Assembly (NCBI GenBank): GCA_017547885.1 | Contig: JAFYOP010000010.1 | Coordinates: forward strand, 1 to 64,000 | DNA from: Clostridia bacterium | GTDB lineage: Bacteria > Bacillota > Clostridia > Christensenellales > CAG-138 | Direction of reading: 5' to 3' | DNA length: 64,000 bases | In this document: piece by piece, positions 42,514 to 52,534 of the stretch | Position numbering within the stretch: the first letter of the stretch is position 1 | Layout of the letters: each line of letters opens with the position of its first letter | Translations under genes and position numbers: made by a program | Notes under the pieces: model-generated | The model's database searches: none | Told to the model about the DNA's origin: nothing | What the model saw: only the letters and a program-made list of their open reading frames with translations

Positions 42514-45087
42514 ATGGCAACCTTTACAGTAAACGGAAAACAGGTTACCGTCGATAAAAACCAAAAGCTTATGCGCTATCTCAGGGATGAGCTTCGCCTG
42601 CTGTCGATAAAGGATGGCTGCAGCGAGGGCGCATGCGGCACCTGTACCATAATCATAGACGGCAAGGCGGTAAAGTGCTGCGTTCAGCAGACAGACCGCA
42701 TGGAAGGCAAAAATATCATCACGGTGGAAGGCCTGTCGGATTTTGAAAAGCAGGTTTATACCTATGCCTTTGGCGAGGCGGGCGCAGTACAGTGCGGCTT
42801 CTGCATCCCCGGCATGGTTATGTGTGCCAAGGCTCTTCTGGATGTTAATCCTAACCCCACCGAGGAAGAGATACGCTATGCCATACGCAACAATATCTGC
42901 CGCTGCACAGGCTATGTTAAGATAGTCAAGGCAATTGAGCTTGCGGCTGAGTGCATCCGCAACGGCAGCGTGCCTGAGCATTATGATGACTTTGCTCTGG
43001 GCTCCCGTGCCCACAGGGTGGATGTTGAGGAAAAGGTGCTGGGCTATGGCGAATACTGCGATGATATTTACATGGAGGGCATGATCTACGCAAGCGCCGT
43101 AAGGTCAAAGTACCCCAGAGCCCGCGTGCTGTCCATTGATACCGCCGCTGCAAAGGCGCTGCCCGGCGTGGTTGGCGTGTTTACCGCCGCGGATATCCCC
43201 GGAGATATTAAGGTTGGCCATCTTAAAAAGGACTGGGATGCGCTGATCGCCGTGGGCAGCATTACCCACTATCTTGGTGATTCCATCTGTATAGTTGCGG
43301 CGGAAACTCCGGAAATACTGGAGCAGGCCAAGAAACTGGTAAACGTGGAATACGAGGTGCTTACCCCTGTGCGCTCTCCCTATGAGGCTATGGCAGAGGG
43401 TGCGCCCGTTGTGCACGAAAACGAGAATCTGCTCAAGGAGGGAAATCTCCTTGCTTATAAGCACGTATCCCGCGGCAATGCAAAGGAAGCTATTGCCCGC
43501 TCCAAGTATGTGCTGACCGAAAAATACTCCACCCCCTATACCGAGCATGCATTCCTTGAGCCGGAATGTGCCGTGGCGTTCCCGGATGGAGACGGCGTAA
43601 AGATTTATTCCTCCGACCAGAGCGTATACGATACCCAGCACGAGATAGTGCCCATGCTGGGCCTGATGCTGGAGCAGGTATGCGTTGAGAATAAGCTGGT
43701 GGGTGGCGGCTTTGGCGGCAAGGAAGACGTTACCGTGCAGCATCACGCGGCGCTGGTTGCCTACCTTACAAAGCGCCCCGTAAAGGTAAAGCTTACCCGG
43801 GCGGAGAGCCTGCTGATACACCCAAAGCGCCATCCCATGGATATGGAATTTACCCTTGGCTGTGATGAAAACGGTATAATTCAGGGCGTTTATGCCGAGG
43901 TAATAGCGGACACCGGCGCATATGCCTCCCTTGGCGGCCCTGTATTGGAGCGCGCATGTACCCATGCGGCAGGCCCCTATAATTATCAAAACTTTGAGAT
44001 CCACGGCCGGGCATACTATACCAACAATCCTCCCGCAGGCGCTTTCCGCGGCTTTGGCGTAACCCAGACCTGCTTTGGCATGGAGAGCCTGCTTACCAAG
44101 ATGGCAGATACCATAGGCATCAGCCCCTGGGAGATTCGCTATCGCAATGCCATTCGCCCCGGCCTGGAGCTGCCCAACGGCCAGATAGTTGACAATTCCA
44201 CCGGCCTTGCGGAGACACTTGAGGCGGTAAAGGATGTATACGAAAACTCCAAATACGCTGGTATTGCCTGCGCAATGAAGAACGCAGGCGTAGGTGTAGG
44301 CGTTATAGACGTTGGCCGCGTAAAGCTGCTGGTGGAGGGCGGTAAGCTCCACGTATTGGCAGGCGCGACCTGTATAGGTCAGGGCCTTGCTACGGTGCTT
44401 GTGCAGATAGTTCACGAAACCACAGGGCTTCCCCGTGAAAAGATAGTGATCGAAGCCCCCAACAGCTACCGCACTCCCGATTCCGGTACCACCTCCGGCT
44501 CCCGCCAGACCCTGCTTACAGGCGAAGCCGCAAGGCGTGTATGCGTGCTGTTCAATGAGGCGGCAGAGGGCAAGACCCTTGAAGAGATGGAAGGCAGAGA
44601 CTTCTTTGCGGATTACTATCCTCCCACAGACCTGCTGGGCTCTGATAAGCCCCATCCCGTCAGTCACGTTGCCTATGGCTATGCCACTCAGGTTGCGGTG
44701 CTGAAGGAGGACGGCACGCTGGATAAGATAGTTGCAGCCCATGCTGTGGGCAAGGCGGTAAATCCTATGTCCGTAGAGGGTCAGATAGAGGGCGGCGTAA
44801 TAATGTCCACAGGCTTTGCCCTTACCGAAGAATATCCCGTTGTGGATTGTGCGCCCACTGCCAAGTATGGCACTCTTGGCCTGTTCAAGGCAGATAAGGC
44901 GCCCAAGGTAGAGGCCATAATCGTAGAAAAGCCCGGCGTAGAGGGTGCATACGGCGCAATAGGTATAGGCGAGATAACATCCATACCCACCGCTCCCGCC
45001 ATTTCCGAGGCATATCTCAGGTATGATGGTATCCGACGCACATCTCTGCCCCTGGACAACACACCATACAGCAGGAAAAAGAAATAA
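42514..45087 (+). CDS. xdh: Selenium-dependent xanthine dehydrogenase, Fe-S and Mo subunits fused
   Basis: 857 aa. N-terminal [2Fe-2S] domain: CSEGACGTCTIIIDGKAVKCC (about 35-55), then the second cluster CGFCIPGM and ICRCTGY (about 95-130). The large molybdopterin domain follows from about 155: GFGGKEDVTVQHHAALVAYL, PPAGAFRGFGV, GSTSGS-like TTSGSRQTLLTG, and the catalytic glutamate region AIGIGEITSIP. There is no FAD domain, as in bacterial selenium-dependent hydroxylases where electrons leave via YgfK-type partners. Selenium is a labile cofactor, not selenocysteine; no in-frame TGA is seen. It probably oxidises xanthine or hypoxanthine. Confidence 0.94.
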   Translation: MATFTVNGKQVTVDKNQKLMRYLRDELRLLSIKDGCSEGACGTCTIIIDGKAVKCCVQQTDRMEGKNIITVEGLSDFEKQVYTYAFGEAGAVQCGFCIPGMVMCAKALLDVNPNPTEEEIRYAIRNNICRCTGYVKIVKAIELAAECIRNGSVPEHYDDFALGSRAHRVDVEEKVLGYGEYCDDIYMEGMIYASAVRSKYPRARVLSIDTAAAKALPGVVGVFTAADIPGDIKVGHLKKDWDALIAVGSITHYLGDSICIVAAETPEILEQAKKLVNVEYEVLTPVRSPYEAMAEGAPVVHENENLLKEGNLLAYKHVSRGNAKEAIARSKYVLTEKYSTPYTEHAFLEPECAVAFPDGDGVKIYSSDQSVYDTQHEIVPMLGLMLEQVCVENKLVGGGFGGKEDVTVQHHAALVAYLTKRPVKVKLTRAESLLIHPKRHPMDMEFTLGCDENGIIQGVYAEVIADTGAYASLGGPVLERACTHAAGPYNYQNFEIHGRAYYTNNPPAGAFRGFGVTQTCFGMESLLTKMADTIGISPWEIRYRNAIRPGLELPNGQIVDNSTGLAETLEAVKDVYENSKYAGIACAMKNAGVGVGVIDVGRVKLLVEGGKLHVLAGATCIGQGLATVLVQIVHETTGLPREKIVIEAPNSYRTPDSGTTSGSRQTLLTGEAARRVCVLFNEAAEGKTLEEMEGRDFFADYYPPTDLLGSDKPHPVSHVAYGYATQVAVLKEDGTLDKIVAAHAVGKAVNPMSVEGQIEGGVIMSTGFALTEEYPVVDCAPTAKYGTLGLFKADKAPKVEAIIVEKPGVEGAYGAIGIGEITSIPTAPAISEAYLRYDGIRRTSLPLDNTPYSRKKK

Positions 45088-45125
45088 CTCAAAAAGACAA
45101 AATTTAGCAGTATATTTACCGAATG

Positions 45126-45152
45126 AGCCGGGAGAAAACCTCCCGGCTTGTT
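45126..45152 (+). terminator. Terminator of the ssnA-ygfK-xdh operon
   Basis: 9-bp stem AGCCGGGAG / CTCCCGGCT, AAAAC loop, then TGTTG. The trkA promoter begins at once. Confidence 0.82.
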
Positions 45153-45180
45153 GATGCACATAAATATAAAATGCTATAAT
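45151..45180 (+). promoter_or_regulatory. Sigma-A promoter of trkA
   Basis: TTGATG (45151-45156), 18 bases, perfect TATAAT (45175-45180), 39 bases before the ATG. Confidence 0.7.
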
Positions 45181-45219
45181 ATAACCTGAAGGATTATTGA
45201 TATTGAAAGGAACAGCTTT

Positions 45220-46581
45220 ATGAATATCGTAATAGTGGGAGACGGCAAGGTAGGCTATACCATCACTGAGCGGCTTTCACGGGAAAATCATGATATCACT
45301 GTTATAGATAAGCGGCCTGCGGCGCTGAATAATACCATGAACCTTCAGGATGTAAGTTGCATCGAAGGAAATGGTGTAAGCCATATCGTGCAGACAGAGG
45401 CAGGAGTGCCCAAGGCAGACCTGCTTATCGCCGCAACCAGCGCAGATGAAATGAATATGCTGTGCTGCATGGTGGCAAAAAAACTGGGAGCAAAGCATAC
45501 CATAGCCCGTGTCCGTGACCCTCAGTATCAGCAGCAGATGTTCTTCCTTAAGGATGAGCTGGGTCTTTCCATGACGGTTAACCCGGAGCAGGCTGCTGCG
45601 GCGGAAATATCAAGGCTGCTGCGGTTTGCCTCCGCAATGAAGGTAGAACCCTTTGCAAAGGGACGCATAGAGCTGGTGGAGTTTAAGGTGAGGGAGGGCA
45701 GTCCCCTTCATGGCATGAGGCTGGCGGACTTTTACGGCCATTTCAGGCTGAAGGTGCTGGTATGCGCTGCCTGCCGCGAGGATGAGGTATTTATCCCCAA
45801 GGGTAACTTTGTAATGCAGACGGGGGATAAGCTTTCCATACTTGCCGCTCCCAAGGATGTAAGCGCATTCTTCAGGGCCGCAGGCACATTCAAACGCAGG
45901 GCGAAGGACGTAATGATAGTTGGCGGCGGCAAGATAGCCTATTATCTTACCCGCCAGCTGATAGAGAGCGGCATACATGTAAAAATAATCGAAAGGGACG
46001 AGGATACCTGCGAAAAGCTTTGCGAGCTGCTGCCCAAGGCGCAGATCCTCCATGGCGATGGCACGGATCACGAGCTGCTCCACGAGGAGGGCATTGACAA
46101 TACCGATGCACTTATCGCCCTTACCGGCATAGATGAAGAAAACATAATCCTTTCCATGTACGCAAATTCCCTAAACGTGGATAAGGTAATTACCAAAGTA
46201 AACAATTCCCGCCTTGCGGATATGGTGTCCAGTGTTGGGGTGGAGAGCCTTATCTCTCCCAAGGATATCGCCGCAAACAGCATAATAAGCTATGTCCGCG
46301 CCATGACCAACGCAACCGGCAGCAATGTTGAAACCTTGCACCGCATAGCGGACGGAAACGCAGAGGCGCTGGAATTCAGGGTGAGGGAGGGCAGCCGCTG
46401 TGTGGGCATACCTCTTAAAGATCTGCCCATAAAGGACAATGTGCTCATAGGCGCTATAATCCGCGGCGGCACCTGCATCATTCCCGGTGGTAATGACTGC
46501 ATACAGGCAGGGGATTCCGTAATAGTGGTTACCACCATAAGCGGCCTTGAGGAGCTGAATAAGATATTAAAGGAAGCATAA
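45220..46581 (+). CDS. trkA: Trk potassium transporter regulatory subunit TrkA
   Basis: 453 aa, a duplicated RCK protein. First Rossmann/NAD domain VIVGDGKVGYTITERL (residues 3-18), a TrkA-C domain near 140-220, then a second Rossmann MIVGGGKIAYYLTRQL and second TrkA-C. It sits on the cytoplasmic face and gates TrkH in response to nucleotides (and in many Firmicutes c-di-AMP via TrkA-C). It is directly upstream of trkH (4-bp gap). A c-di-AMP link fits the darA gene in this window. Confidence 0.95.
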   Translation: MNIVIVGDGKVGYTITERLSRENHDITVIDKRPAALNNTMNLQDVSCIEGNGVSHIVQTEAGVPKADLLIAATSADEMNMLCCMVAKKLGAKHTIARVRDPQYQQQMFFLKDELGLSMTVNPEQAAAAEISRLLRFASAMKVEPFAKGRIELVEFKVREGSPLHGMRLADFYGHFRLKVLVCAACREDEVFIPKGNFVMQTGDKLSILAAPKDVSAFFRAAGTFKRRAKDVMIVGGGKIAYYLTRQLIESGIHVKIIERDEDTCEKLCELLPKAQILHGDGTDHELLHEEGIDNTDALIALTGIDEENIILSMYANSLNVDKVITKVNNSRLADMVSSVGVESLISPKDIAANSIISYVRAMTNATGSNVETLHRIADGNAEALEFRVREGSRCVGIPLKDLPIKDNVLIGAIIRGGTCIIPGGNDCIQAGDSVIVVTTISGLEELNKILKEA

Positions 46582-46585
46582 GCGT

Positions 46586-48028
46586 ATGAACTATCGTATG
46601 ATAGCAAGGATATTGGGCTACGCCATGCTGACGGAAGCAGTATTGATGCTTCCTTCGGTTGTTATTGCCCTGCTCCATGGCGAGTCCATATTGGGCTTTT
46701 GTGCGGCTATAGGATGCCTGATCGCATTGGGATTTACCACCATCAGCCGCAAGCCGGAGCATAATGACATCTATGCCCGCGAAGGCTTTGTTACGGTGTC
46801 CCTTTGCTGGATAGTTCTGTCCGTATTCGGAGCGCTGCCATTCTATGTGGAGGAAATAACCACAACATTTATAGACGCGCTTTTTGAGACTGTGTCCGGC
46901 TTTACCACCACCGGCGCATCCATACTGTCTTCTGTGGAGAGCGTGCCCTATGGCATACTGTTCTGGCGCAGCTTTACCCACTGGATAGGGGGCATGGGCG
47001 TGCTGGTGTTTATGATGGCAGTGCTGCCTATGGCGGATAACCGCAATATGCACATAATGCGGGCAGAAGTACCCGGCCCCGTGGTTGGCAAACTGGTGCC
47101 CAGGGCAAAGGACAGCGCCCTGATACTGTATGGAATATATGTTGCGCTTACCTTAATAGAGGTCGTGTTCCTGTTATTTGGTGGCATGCCGCTGTTTGAT
47201 GCCTTTGTTCACGCAATGGGTACGGCGGGCACCGGTGGCTTTGGCATAAAGAACAACAGCGTGGCCTATTATAACAGCGCCTATATAGATATTGTTATCA
47301 GCGTATTCCTTATATTGTTCTCAATAAACTTTAACCTGTATTTCTTTATACTGCTGGGCAATCTTCGCCCCGTATTCAAAAACGAGGAACTCAGGTGCTT
47401 CCTGTGCATAGTCGGCGCATCGGTACTGGCAATTGCGCTGAACATAAACCACCTGTATGGAAGCTTTGGCGAGTCTTTGAGATATTCGCTGTTTCAGGTC
47501 AGCTCCATAGTTTCCACGGCGGGCTTTTCCACGGCGGACTTTAACCAATGGCCGGAGCTTTCTCGGGCGCTGCTGGTAGGGCTTATGTTTATAGGCGCCT
47601 GTGCAGGCAGCACCGGCGGCGGCATCAAATTATCCCGCGTTATGATACTGGCAAAATCCTCCTCCTGTGAGATACGCCGAATGATGCATCCCCGCTCTGT
47701 AAACCTTGTAAAGCTTGAGGGAAAAACCGTATCCGACGAGGTGGTGCATAATGCGCAGGTATTCTTCCTGCTGTATATGTTTATCCTGGCGGCTTCCACG
47801 GTGCTGATAGCCTGTTTTGACGAGTGTGACTTTACCACTAACCTTACCGCCGTAATAGCCTGTATCGGCAATATAGGCCCCGGACTTGAGGCGGTAGGCC
47901 CAATGGGCAATTTCGCTTTCTTCTCTCCCGTATCCAAGCTTGTGCTGATAGTGAACATGCTGGTAGGAAGGCTGGAGATATTCCCCATGATAATGCTGTT
48001 CCACCCCAATACCTGGAAGAGGGTATAA
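46586..48028 (+). CDS. trkH: Trk potassium uptake protein, channel subunit TrkH
   Basis: 480 aa with about ten helices. Four selectivity-filter-like pore loops of the TrkH/KtrB family: TTGASIL (first), GTGGFGIKN (second), TAGFST (third) and GNIGPGLEAVG (fourth). It imports potassium together with TrkA. AGGAAGCATAAGCG precedes the ATG. A terminator-like hairpin follows at 48043-48075. Confidence 0.95.
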   Translation: MNYRMIARILGYAMLTEAVLMLPSVVIALLHGESILGFCAAIGCLIALGFTTISRKPEHNDIYAREGFVTVSLCWIVLSVFGALPFYVEEITTTFIDALFETVSGFTTTGASILSSVESVPYGILFWRSFTHWIGGMGVLVFMMAVLPMADNRNMHIMRAEVPGPVVGKLVPRAKDSALILYGIYVALTLIEVVFLLFGGMPLFDAFVHAMGTAGTGGFGIKNNSVAYYNSAYIDIVISVFLILFSINFNLYFFILLGNLRPVFKNEELRCFLCIVGASVLAIALNINHLYGSFGESLRYSLFQVSSIVSTAGFSTADFNQWPELSRALLVGLMFIGACAGSTGGGIKLSRVMILAKSSSCEIRRMMHPRSVNLVKLEGKTVSDEVVHNAQVFFLLYMFILAASTVLIACFDECDFTTNLTAVIACIGNIGPGLEAVGPMGNFAFFSPVSKLVLIVNMLVGRLEIFPMIMLFHPNTWKRV

Positions 48029-48042
48029 TAAAGCACATAAGT

Positions 48043-48075
48043 ACCTCCCTGATGTGAGTCGGGGAGGTTTTGTGT
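48043..48075 (+). terminator. Weak terminator after trkH
   Basis: ACCTCCC (48043-48049) / GGGAGGT (48062-48068) with a 12-base loop, then TTTGTGTT. Confidence 0.6.
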
Positions 48076-48091
48076 TGCTTATTTTGCCTCG

Positions 48092-48146
48092 GTTTAGTAA
48101 ACTCTACCTTCCTTCGGTTTACTCATAGGGGATAAGCAGCTATACT
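48092..48146 (+). promoter_or_regulatory. Promoter and operator of the XRE regulator
   Basis: TTTACT (48118-48123), 17 bases, TATACT (48141-48146). A perfect palindrome GTTTAGTAAAC (48092-48102) lies upstream, and a half-site GGTTTACT (48117-48124) overlaps the -35 box. This fits auto-repression by the XRE protein. Confidence 0.6.
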
Positions 48147-48178
48147 TAATACAACAAAAAACGCAGGAGATAAATCAA

Positions 48179-48574
48179 ATGGCAAATAAATCCATGGGAG
48201 AAATAATAAGCGCGCTCCGCAGGGAAAAGGGTATGACTCAAAGGGAACTTGCGGATATGCTGAATATTACGGATAAGGCGGTATCCAAGTGGGAGCGGGG
48301 GCAGGCCTGCCCGGATACCCAGCTGATACCCAAGCTCACAGAAATATTGGGCGTATCGGTGGAGGAACTGATGAACGCAAAAGCGGTGCCCGCCAATGGC
48401 CACAAGGGTGCTGAGTATCTCATTGACATTATACTGAAGGCCGTACCCATGGCCATGGGAATAGCGGTGGTGGTCATTTCTCTGCTGGGAGAGATGGATA
48501 TTAAGTCCGGCTTTGCAATGCTGGGCATAGGCCTTGCCTGTGTTGGAGCATATCTGCTGAAGCAGAAGAATTAA
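48179..48574 (+). CDS. XRE-type HTH regulator with two C-terminal membrane helices
   Basis: 131 aa. Residues 7-60: Cro/C1 helix-turn-helix (MTQRELADMLNITDKAVSKWE), a short linker, then two hydrophobic stretches at about 85-103 and 108-126. It resembles small membrane-tethered XRE repressors common in Clostridia. It follows the trkAH operon but has its own promoter, so a link with potassium uptake is not certain. Ligand unknown. Confidence 0.85.
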   Translation: MANKSMGEIISALRREKGMTQRELADMLNITDKAVSKWERGQACPDTQLIPKLTEILGVSVEELMNAKAVPANGHKGAEYLIDIILKAVPMAMGIAVVVISLLGEMDIKSGFAMLGIGLACVGAYLLKQKN

Positions 48575-48592
48575 TGAAATACAAACAAAATA

Positions 48593-48624
48593 AAACCCGG
48601 GCTGATAATACAGCCCGGGTTTTC
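48593..48624. terminator. Convergent terminator between the XRE regulator and potD
   Basis: 13-bp stem AAAACCCGGGCTG / CAGCCCGGGTTTT with an ATAATA loop. Confidence 0.94.
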
Positions 48625-48637
48625 GCTATGCGTGTGC

Positions 48638-49690
48638 TTATTCGGCGTAGGAGATCACTCTCATCCAGGAATCGTTGTATACGTTGATAAAGTCGCCAAG
48701 GTCATGGAAGATCTCGCACTTATCCAGCAGCTCCTGGGGAGGATTGTAGGTCTCGTTTTCGATATAGTCTGCACCCATCATCTCAAGGGCAGCGGCATTG
48801 GGGGTGGAGTAGCCGATGTATTCGGCATTCTGTGCAGCTACTTCGGGATCGCAGAGGAAGTTGATGAAAGCTTCTGCCTCAGCGGTCTTGGTGCTGGACT
48901 TGGGGATGATGATATTGTCAAACCAAAGGTTGGAGCCGGATTCGGGTACTGCGTAAGCAAGGTCGGGGTTGCCCTCGATCTCGTCCATGCACCACATTGC
49001 GTCGCCGCTGTAAACGATGGCCAGAGCGCCGCCGCCGCCGATCATACGGTCCTTGATGTCATCGCCAAGGTAAGCCTGAACGATGGGCTTCTGGGCAATG
49101 AGGGCTTCCTCAGCGGCCAGGATGTGAGCCTCGTCGCGGGTGTTGAGGGAGTGTCCCAGCTTCATCAGGGCAACGCCCATGGAGTCGCGGATGCTGTTGT
49201 ACATGAGGATCTGGCCGGCGTACTTTTCGTTCCAGAGGATATCCCAGCTGTCAACGGGATCATCCACCATGGTGGTGTTGTAGAGGATGCCCACGGTACC
49301 CCACATATAGGGGATGCTGTACTTGTTGCCGGGGTCAAAGCTCAGGTCAAGGAAGCGGTCGTCGATGTACTGCAGGTTGGGGATGTTGTCCTTGTTGATC
49401 TCATAGAGCAGATCCATGGAGATAAGGCGCTCGATAATGTAGTCAGAGGGGAAGCACAGGTCGTAAATGCAGTCCTCCTGCTGAAGCTTTACCAGCATTT
49501 CTTCGTTGTTGGCAAGGGTGGTGTAGTTGATGCGGATACCGGTTTCTTCGGTGAACTGGCTGAGAAGCTCTTCGTCGATATAGTCGCCCCAGTTAAGCAC
49601 GTTGAGGGTAACTGCGTCAGAGCTGGCGCCGCAGCCTGCGAAGCAGCAGATAAGCATGGAAAGAACCAGTACTATTGCGATTTTTTTCAT
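48638..49690 (-). CDS. potD: Spermidine/putrescine-binding lipoprotein PotD
   Basis: 350 aa. Signal peptide with lipobox CFAGC (C20). PotD-type fold: LNVLNWGDYIDEELL, YDLCFPSDYIIERLI, IPYMWGTVGILYNTT, WDILWNEKYAGQI and SGDAMW, with polyamine-binding aromatic and acidic residues. It captures extracellular polyamines for the PotABC importer. Last gene of the operon; 58 bp separate it from potC, with AAGGAGACAC upstream. Substrate is inferred from the operon and fold. Confidence 0.93.
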   Translation of the reverse strand: MKKIAIVLVLSMLICCFAGCGASSDAVTLNVLNWGDYIDEELLSQFTEETGIRINYTTLANNEEMLVKLQQEDCIYDLCFPSDYIIERLISMDLLYEINKDNIPNLQYIDDRFLDLSFDPGNKYSIPYMWGTVGILYNTTMVDDPVDSWDILWNEKYAGQILMYNSIRDSMGVALMKLGHSLNTRDEAHILAAEEALIAQKPIVQAYLGDDIKDRMIGGGGALAIVYSGDAMWCMDEIEGNPDLAYAVPESGSNLWFDNIIIPKSSTKTAEAEAFINFLCDPEVAAQNAEYIGYSTPNAAALEMMGADYIENETYNPPQELLDKCEIFHDLGDFINVYNDSWMRVISYAE

Positions 49691-49748
49691 GTTTGTGTCT
49701 CCTTTGCAAGTTGGGTTTTATATTATTATACGGGAAAAATTCCGCGCG

Positions 49749-50567
49749 TTATTTGGTGCGGCGGGCGAGGCGCTTCTGAGCCTGCTCCTGCTCGCGCTCC
49801 TCCTTGATGCTGCGGACGTTTACAAAGGTAAGCAGAGTAACTACCGCAATGAACATCAGCGTGCAGAGGGCGTTTATCTTGGGGCTTATGCCGCGGCGGG
49901 CAATGCCGTAGATGTAGATGGAAAGATTCTGTATGCCGTCGGTGGCAAACCAGCTGACCACGAAGTCATCAAGGCTGAGGGTGAAGGCCAGCACAAAGCC
50001 GGAGATGATGCCGGGCATTATGTCGGGGATAACTACCTTGCGCAGTGCCATCATGGGAGGGCAGCCAAGGTCCATTGCGGCCTCATACAGCAGGTTGGAG
50101 CTTTGACGGAGCTTGGGCATTACCGAGAATATCACGTAGGGGATATTGAAGGTAATGTGGGCAATGAGCATGCGGGTGTAGCCGCCCTTTATGCCAAGCA
50201 TTGCAAACAGCATCATGAAGCTGATACCGGTTACAAGGTCGGGGTTTACCATGGGCAGGCGGGAGATATTCTCCACTACACCGCGGGGCCCCTTTTTCAT
50301 GGAGTGGATGCCGATGGCGGCAAATGTACCGATAACGGTTGCCACAAGGGCGGAAATCAGCGCAACGGACAGGGTTACCATCAGTGCGTCCATTATGGTG
50401 GTGTCACGGAAGAGGGCTTCATACCAGCGAAAGGAGAAGCCGGTCCAGCGGCCCATGGACTTGCTGCCGTTAAAGGAGAAGACCATCAGCACCAGTATGG
50501 GAGCATAGAGGAATATCAGCATCAGGCCCAGATAGGTGCCGCGGAAAAAAGAACGAAGCTTCTTCAC
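49749..50567 (-). CDS. potC: Spermidine/putrescine ABC transporter permease PotC
   Basis: 272 aa with six helices. The EAA-type loop is EAAMDLGCPPMMALRKVVIPDIMP (coupling to PotA), with SLDDFVVSWF in helix 5. It forms the membrane channel with PotB. Its ATG overlaps the potB stop by 4 bp. Confidence 0.93.
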   Translation of the reverse strand: MKKLRSFFRGTYLGLMLIFLYAPILVLMVFSFNGSKSMGRWTGFSFRWYEALFRDTTIMDALMVTLSVALISALVATVIGTFAAIGIHSMKKGPRGVVENISRLPMVNPDLVTGISFMMLFAMLGIKGGYTRMLIAHITFNIPYVIFSVMPKLRQSSNLLYEAAMDLGCPPMMALRKVVIPDIMPGIISGFVLAFTLSLDDFVVSWFATDGIQNLSIYIYGIARRGISPKINALCTLMFIAVVTLLTFVNVRSIKEEREQEQAQKRLARRTK

Positions 50568-51400
50568 CAGAGCATACCTCCTTGCTCGCCTGCGTCATGT
50601 TCGGCGCGGCGCATAATGGCCATGGATATAAGTACCAGCACCAGCAGTATAAAGCTGAGGGCGCTGCCCACGGGCCAGGCGCTCTGCCCCAGGGTGATGA
50701 ACTGGTTTTCGATAAGGTCGCCGTACAGCAGGAACTTGCCGCCGCCCAGCAGCCTGGATATTGCGAAGGTGGTTATTGCGGGGATGAATACCATGGTTAT
50801 GCCGGAGATTATGCCGGGCACGGACTGGGGCAGGACCACCTTAATAAAGCAAAGCACGGGATTTGCGCCAAGGTCTGCTGCCGCCTCAACAAGAGAGCGG
50901 TCCAGCTTTACCAGTACGGAGTAAATAGGCAGCACCATGAAGGGCAGGAAGTTGTATACGGTGCCCAGCATTACTGCGCCTTCTGTGTAGAGGAACTGCT
51001 GTGCGGGCAGCCCCAGCAGGGAAAGTATGCTGTTGAAGATGCCGTTGGAATCCAGCAGCACCTGCCAGGCATAGGTGCGAAGCAGGAAGTTCATCCACAT
51101 GGGCACTATGAAAAGCACGTACAGTATGGCTGCGGTGCGCTTTTTCATGGTGGAAAGGATATAGGCTATGGGGTAGCCCAGCAGCAGGCAGATAACTGTG
51201 GCCTTAAGGGCGATCCACACAGAGCGGGCCAGCACCTTCATGTATATCTCGTTGGTAAGGGCAGTGATTATGCTGTCCAGAGAAAGGCCGCCCTCCGCAG
51301 AGCTGAAGGCAAAGTATACTATCAGCACCATGGGCGCCAGTATGAATATCAGCATCCATACTATATAGGGGTAGGAAAATGCCTGACGCTTCAGCTTCAT
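50564..51400 (-). CDS. potB: Spermidine/putrescine ABC transporter permease PotB
   Basis: 278 aa with six helices. EAA loop [21 protein letters not shown]-terminal [20 protein letters not shown] is typical of PotB. It pairs with PotC. Its ATG overlaps the potA stop by 4 bp. Confidence 0.93.
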   Translation of the reverse strand: MKLKRQAFSYPYIVWMLIFILAPMVLIVYFAFSSAEGGLSLDSIITALTNEIYMKVLARSVWIALKATVICLLLGYPIAYILSTMKKRTAAILYVLFIVPMWMNFLLRTYAWQVLLDSNGIFNSILSLLGLPAQQFLYTEGAVMLGTVYNFLPFMVLPIYSVLVKLDRSLVEAAADLGANPVLCFIKVVLPQSVPGIISGITMVFIPAITTFAISRLLGGGKFLLYGDLIENQFITLGQSAWPVGSALSFILLVLVLISMAIMRRAEHDAGEQGGMLW

Positions 51401-52509
51401 TCCTCTTCCTCCGCGGCCACGGCAGCGTCGGCTATCTCATCCTCGGTAAGCAGCTCCTGCTGGTCGGGCTTGGTGCTCTTGTGCATGATGTGGATGGCAT
51501 CGGGGAGGATCTCGAGGCTGATCTCGGTATCCTGTGCCACGTAGTCGGTGGAGTGTACGGTCCAGGTATAGTCGCCGGTGTCCACACGGAATTCGTAGTG
51601 AACGCCCATGAACAGCACGCTCCTGATAACGCCGGTGAGGGGAGTCTTGCCCAGGGGAACGATGTCGATATCCTCGGGGCGAACCACAACGTCCACGGGG
51701 GCGTTCTTGCCAAAGCCTGCGTCCACGCAGTCAAAGTCGATATCGTGGAAGCGAACCTTATAGTCCTCCAGCATGGTGGCGGGGATGATGTTGCTCTCGC
51801 CGATGAACTTTGCAACGAAAATGTTCTTGGGCTCGTTGTAGATATCGGTGGGGGTGCCTATCTGCTGGATAACGCCTTCGTTCATTACCACGATGGTGTC
51901 GCTCATGGTGAGGGCTTCTTCCTGGTCGTGGGTAACGTAGATAAAGGTGATGCCAAGGTGCTGCTGCATGCGCTTGAGCTCTATCTGCATCTCCTTGCGC
52001 AGCTTAAGATCCAGTGCGCCCAGAGGCTCGTCGAGGAGCAGCACATGGGGCCTGTTTACAAGGGCGCGGGCGATGGCAACACGCTGCTGCTGGCCGCCGG
52101 AAAGCTGATCGATATAGCGCTTGCCATAGCCGGAGAGGTTTACCAGAGCCATCATCTCGTTTACGCGGGGCTCTATCTCTTCCTTGGGCAGCTTTTGTAT
52201 CTTCAGACCAAAGGCGATGTTGTCGAATACGTTAAGGTGGGGAAACAGAGCGTATTTCTGGAATACGGTGTTTACCTGACGGCGGTAGGGGGGCACGTTG
52301 CTTACGTCCTGACCGTCGATAAGTACCTGACCCTGATTGGGCATGGTAAAGCCGGCAATAAGGCGCAGCATGGTGGTCTTGCCGCAGCCGGAGGGGCCAA
52401 GGAGGGTAAGGAATTCGCCGTCGCGGATGTAGAGGTTAACGCTCTTGAGAACGTCGGTATCGTCGTAGGTCTTGGTGATGTTTACAAGGTCAATCAGGTG
52501 CTTGCTCAT
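51397..52509 (-). CDS. potA: Spermidine/putrescine ABC transporter ATPase PotA
   Basis: 370 aa from the ATG at 52509 (GGGAG upstream); an ATG at 52524 has no ribosome site. ABC motifs: Walker [11 protein letters not shown] (about 37), Q-loop, signature [15 protein letters not shown], Walker [13 protein letters not shown]-loop [11 protein letters not shown]-terminal TOBE-type domain (about 245-360). It powers polyamine import. First transporter gene after the potR regulator (25-bp gap). Confidence 0.95.
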   Translation of the reverse strand: MSKHLIDLVNITKTYDDTDVLKSVNLYIRDGEFLTLLGPSGCGKTTMLRLIAGFTMPNQGQVLIDGQDVSNVPPYRRQVNTVFQKYALFPHLNVFDNIAFGLKIQKLPKEEIEPRVNEMMALVNLSGYGKRYIDQLSGGQQQRVAIARALVNRPHVLLLDEPLGALDLKLRKEMQIELKRMQQHLGITFIYVTHDQEEALTMSDTIVVMNEGVIQQIGTPTDIYNEPKNIFVAKFIGESNIIPATMLEDYKVRFHDIDFDCVDAGFGKNAPVDVVVRPEDIDIVPLGKTPLTGVIRSVLFMGVHYEFRVDTGDYTWTVHSTDYVAQDTEISLEILPDAIHIMHKSTKPDQQELLTEDEIADAAVAAEEEE

Positions 52510-52534
52510 AAGTAAATCTCCCATTAAAGGCTTT

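Noticed and set aside
42514-45087. Selenocysteine in xdh.
   Set aside because: No in-frame TGA; selenium in this family is a labile cofactor.
40456-45159. Long minus frames opposite ygfK and xdh.
   Set aside because: Same reason; no ribosome sites and biased amino acid use.
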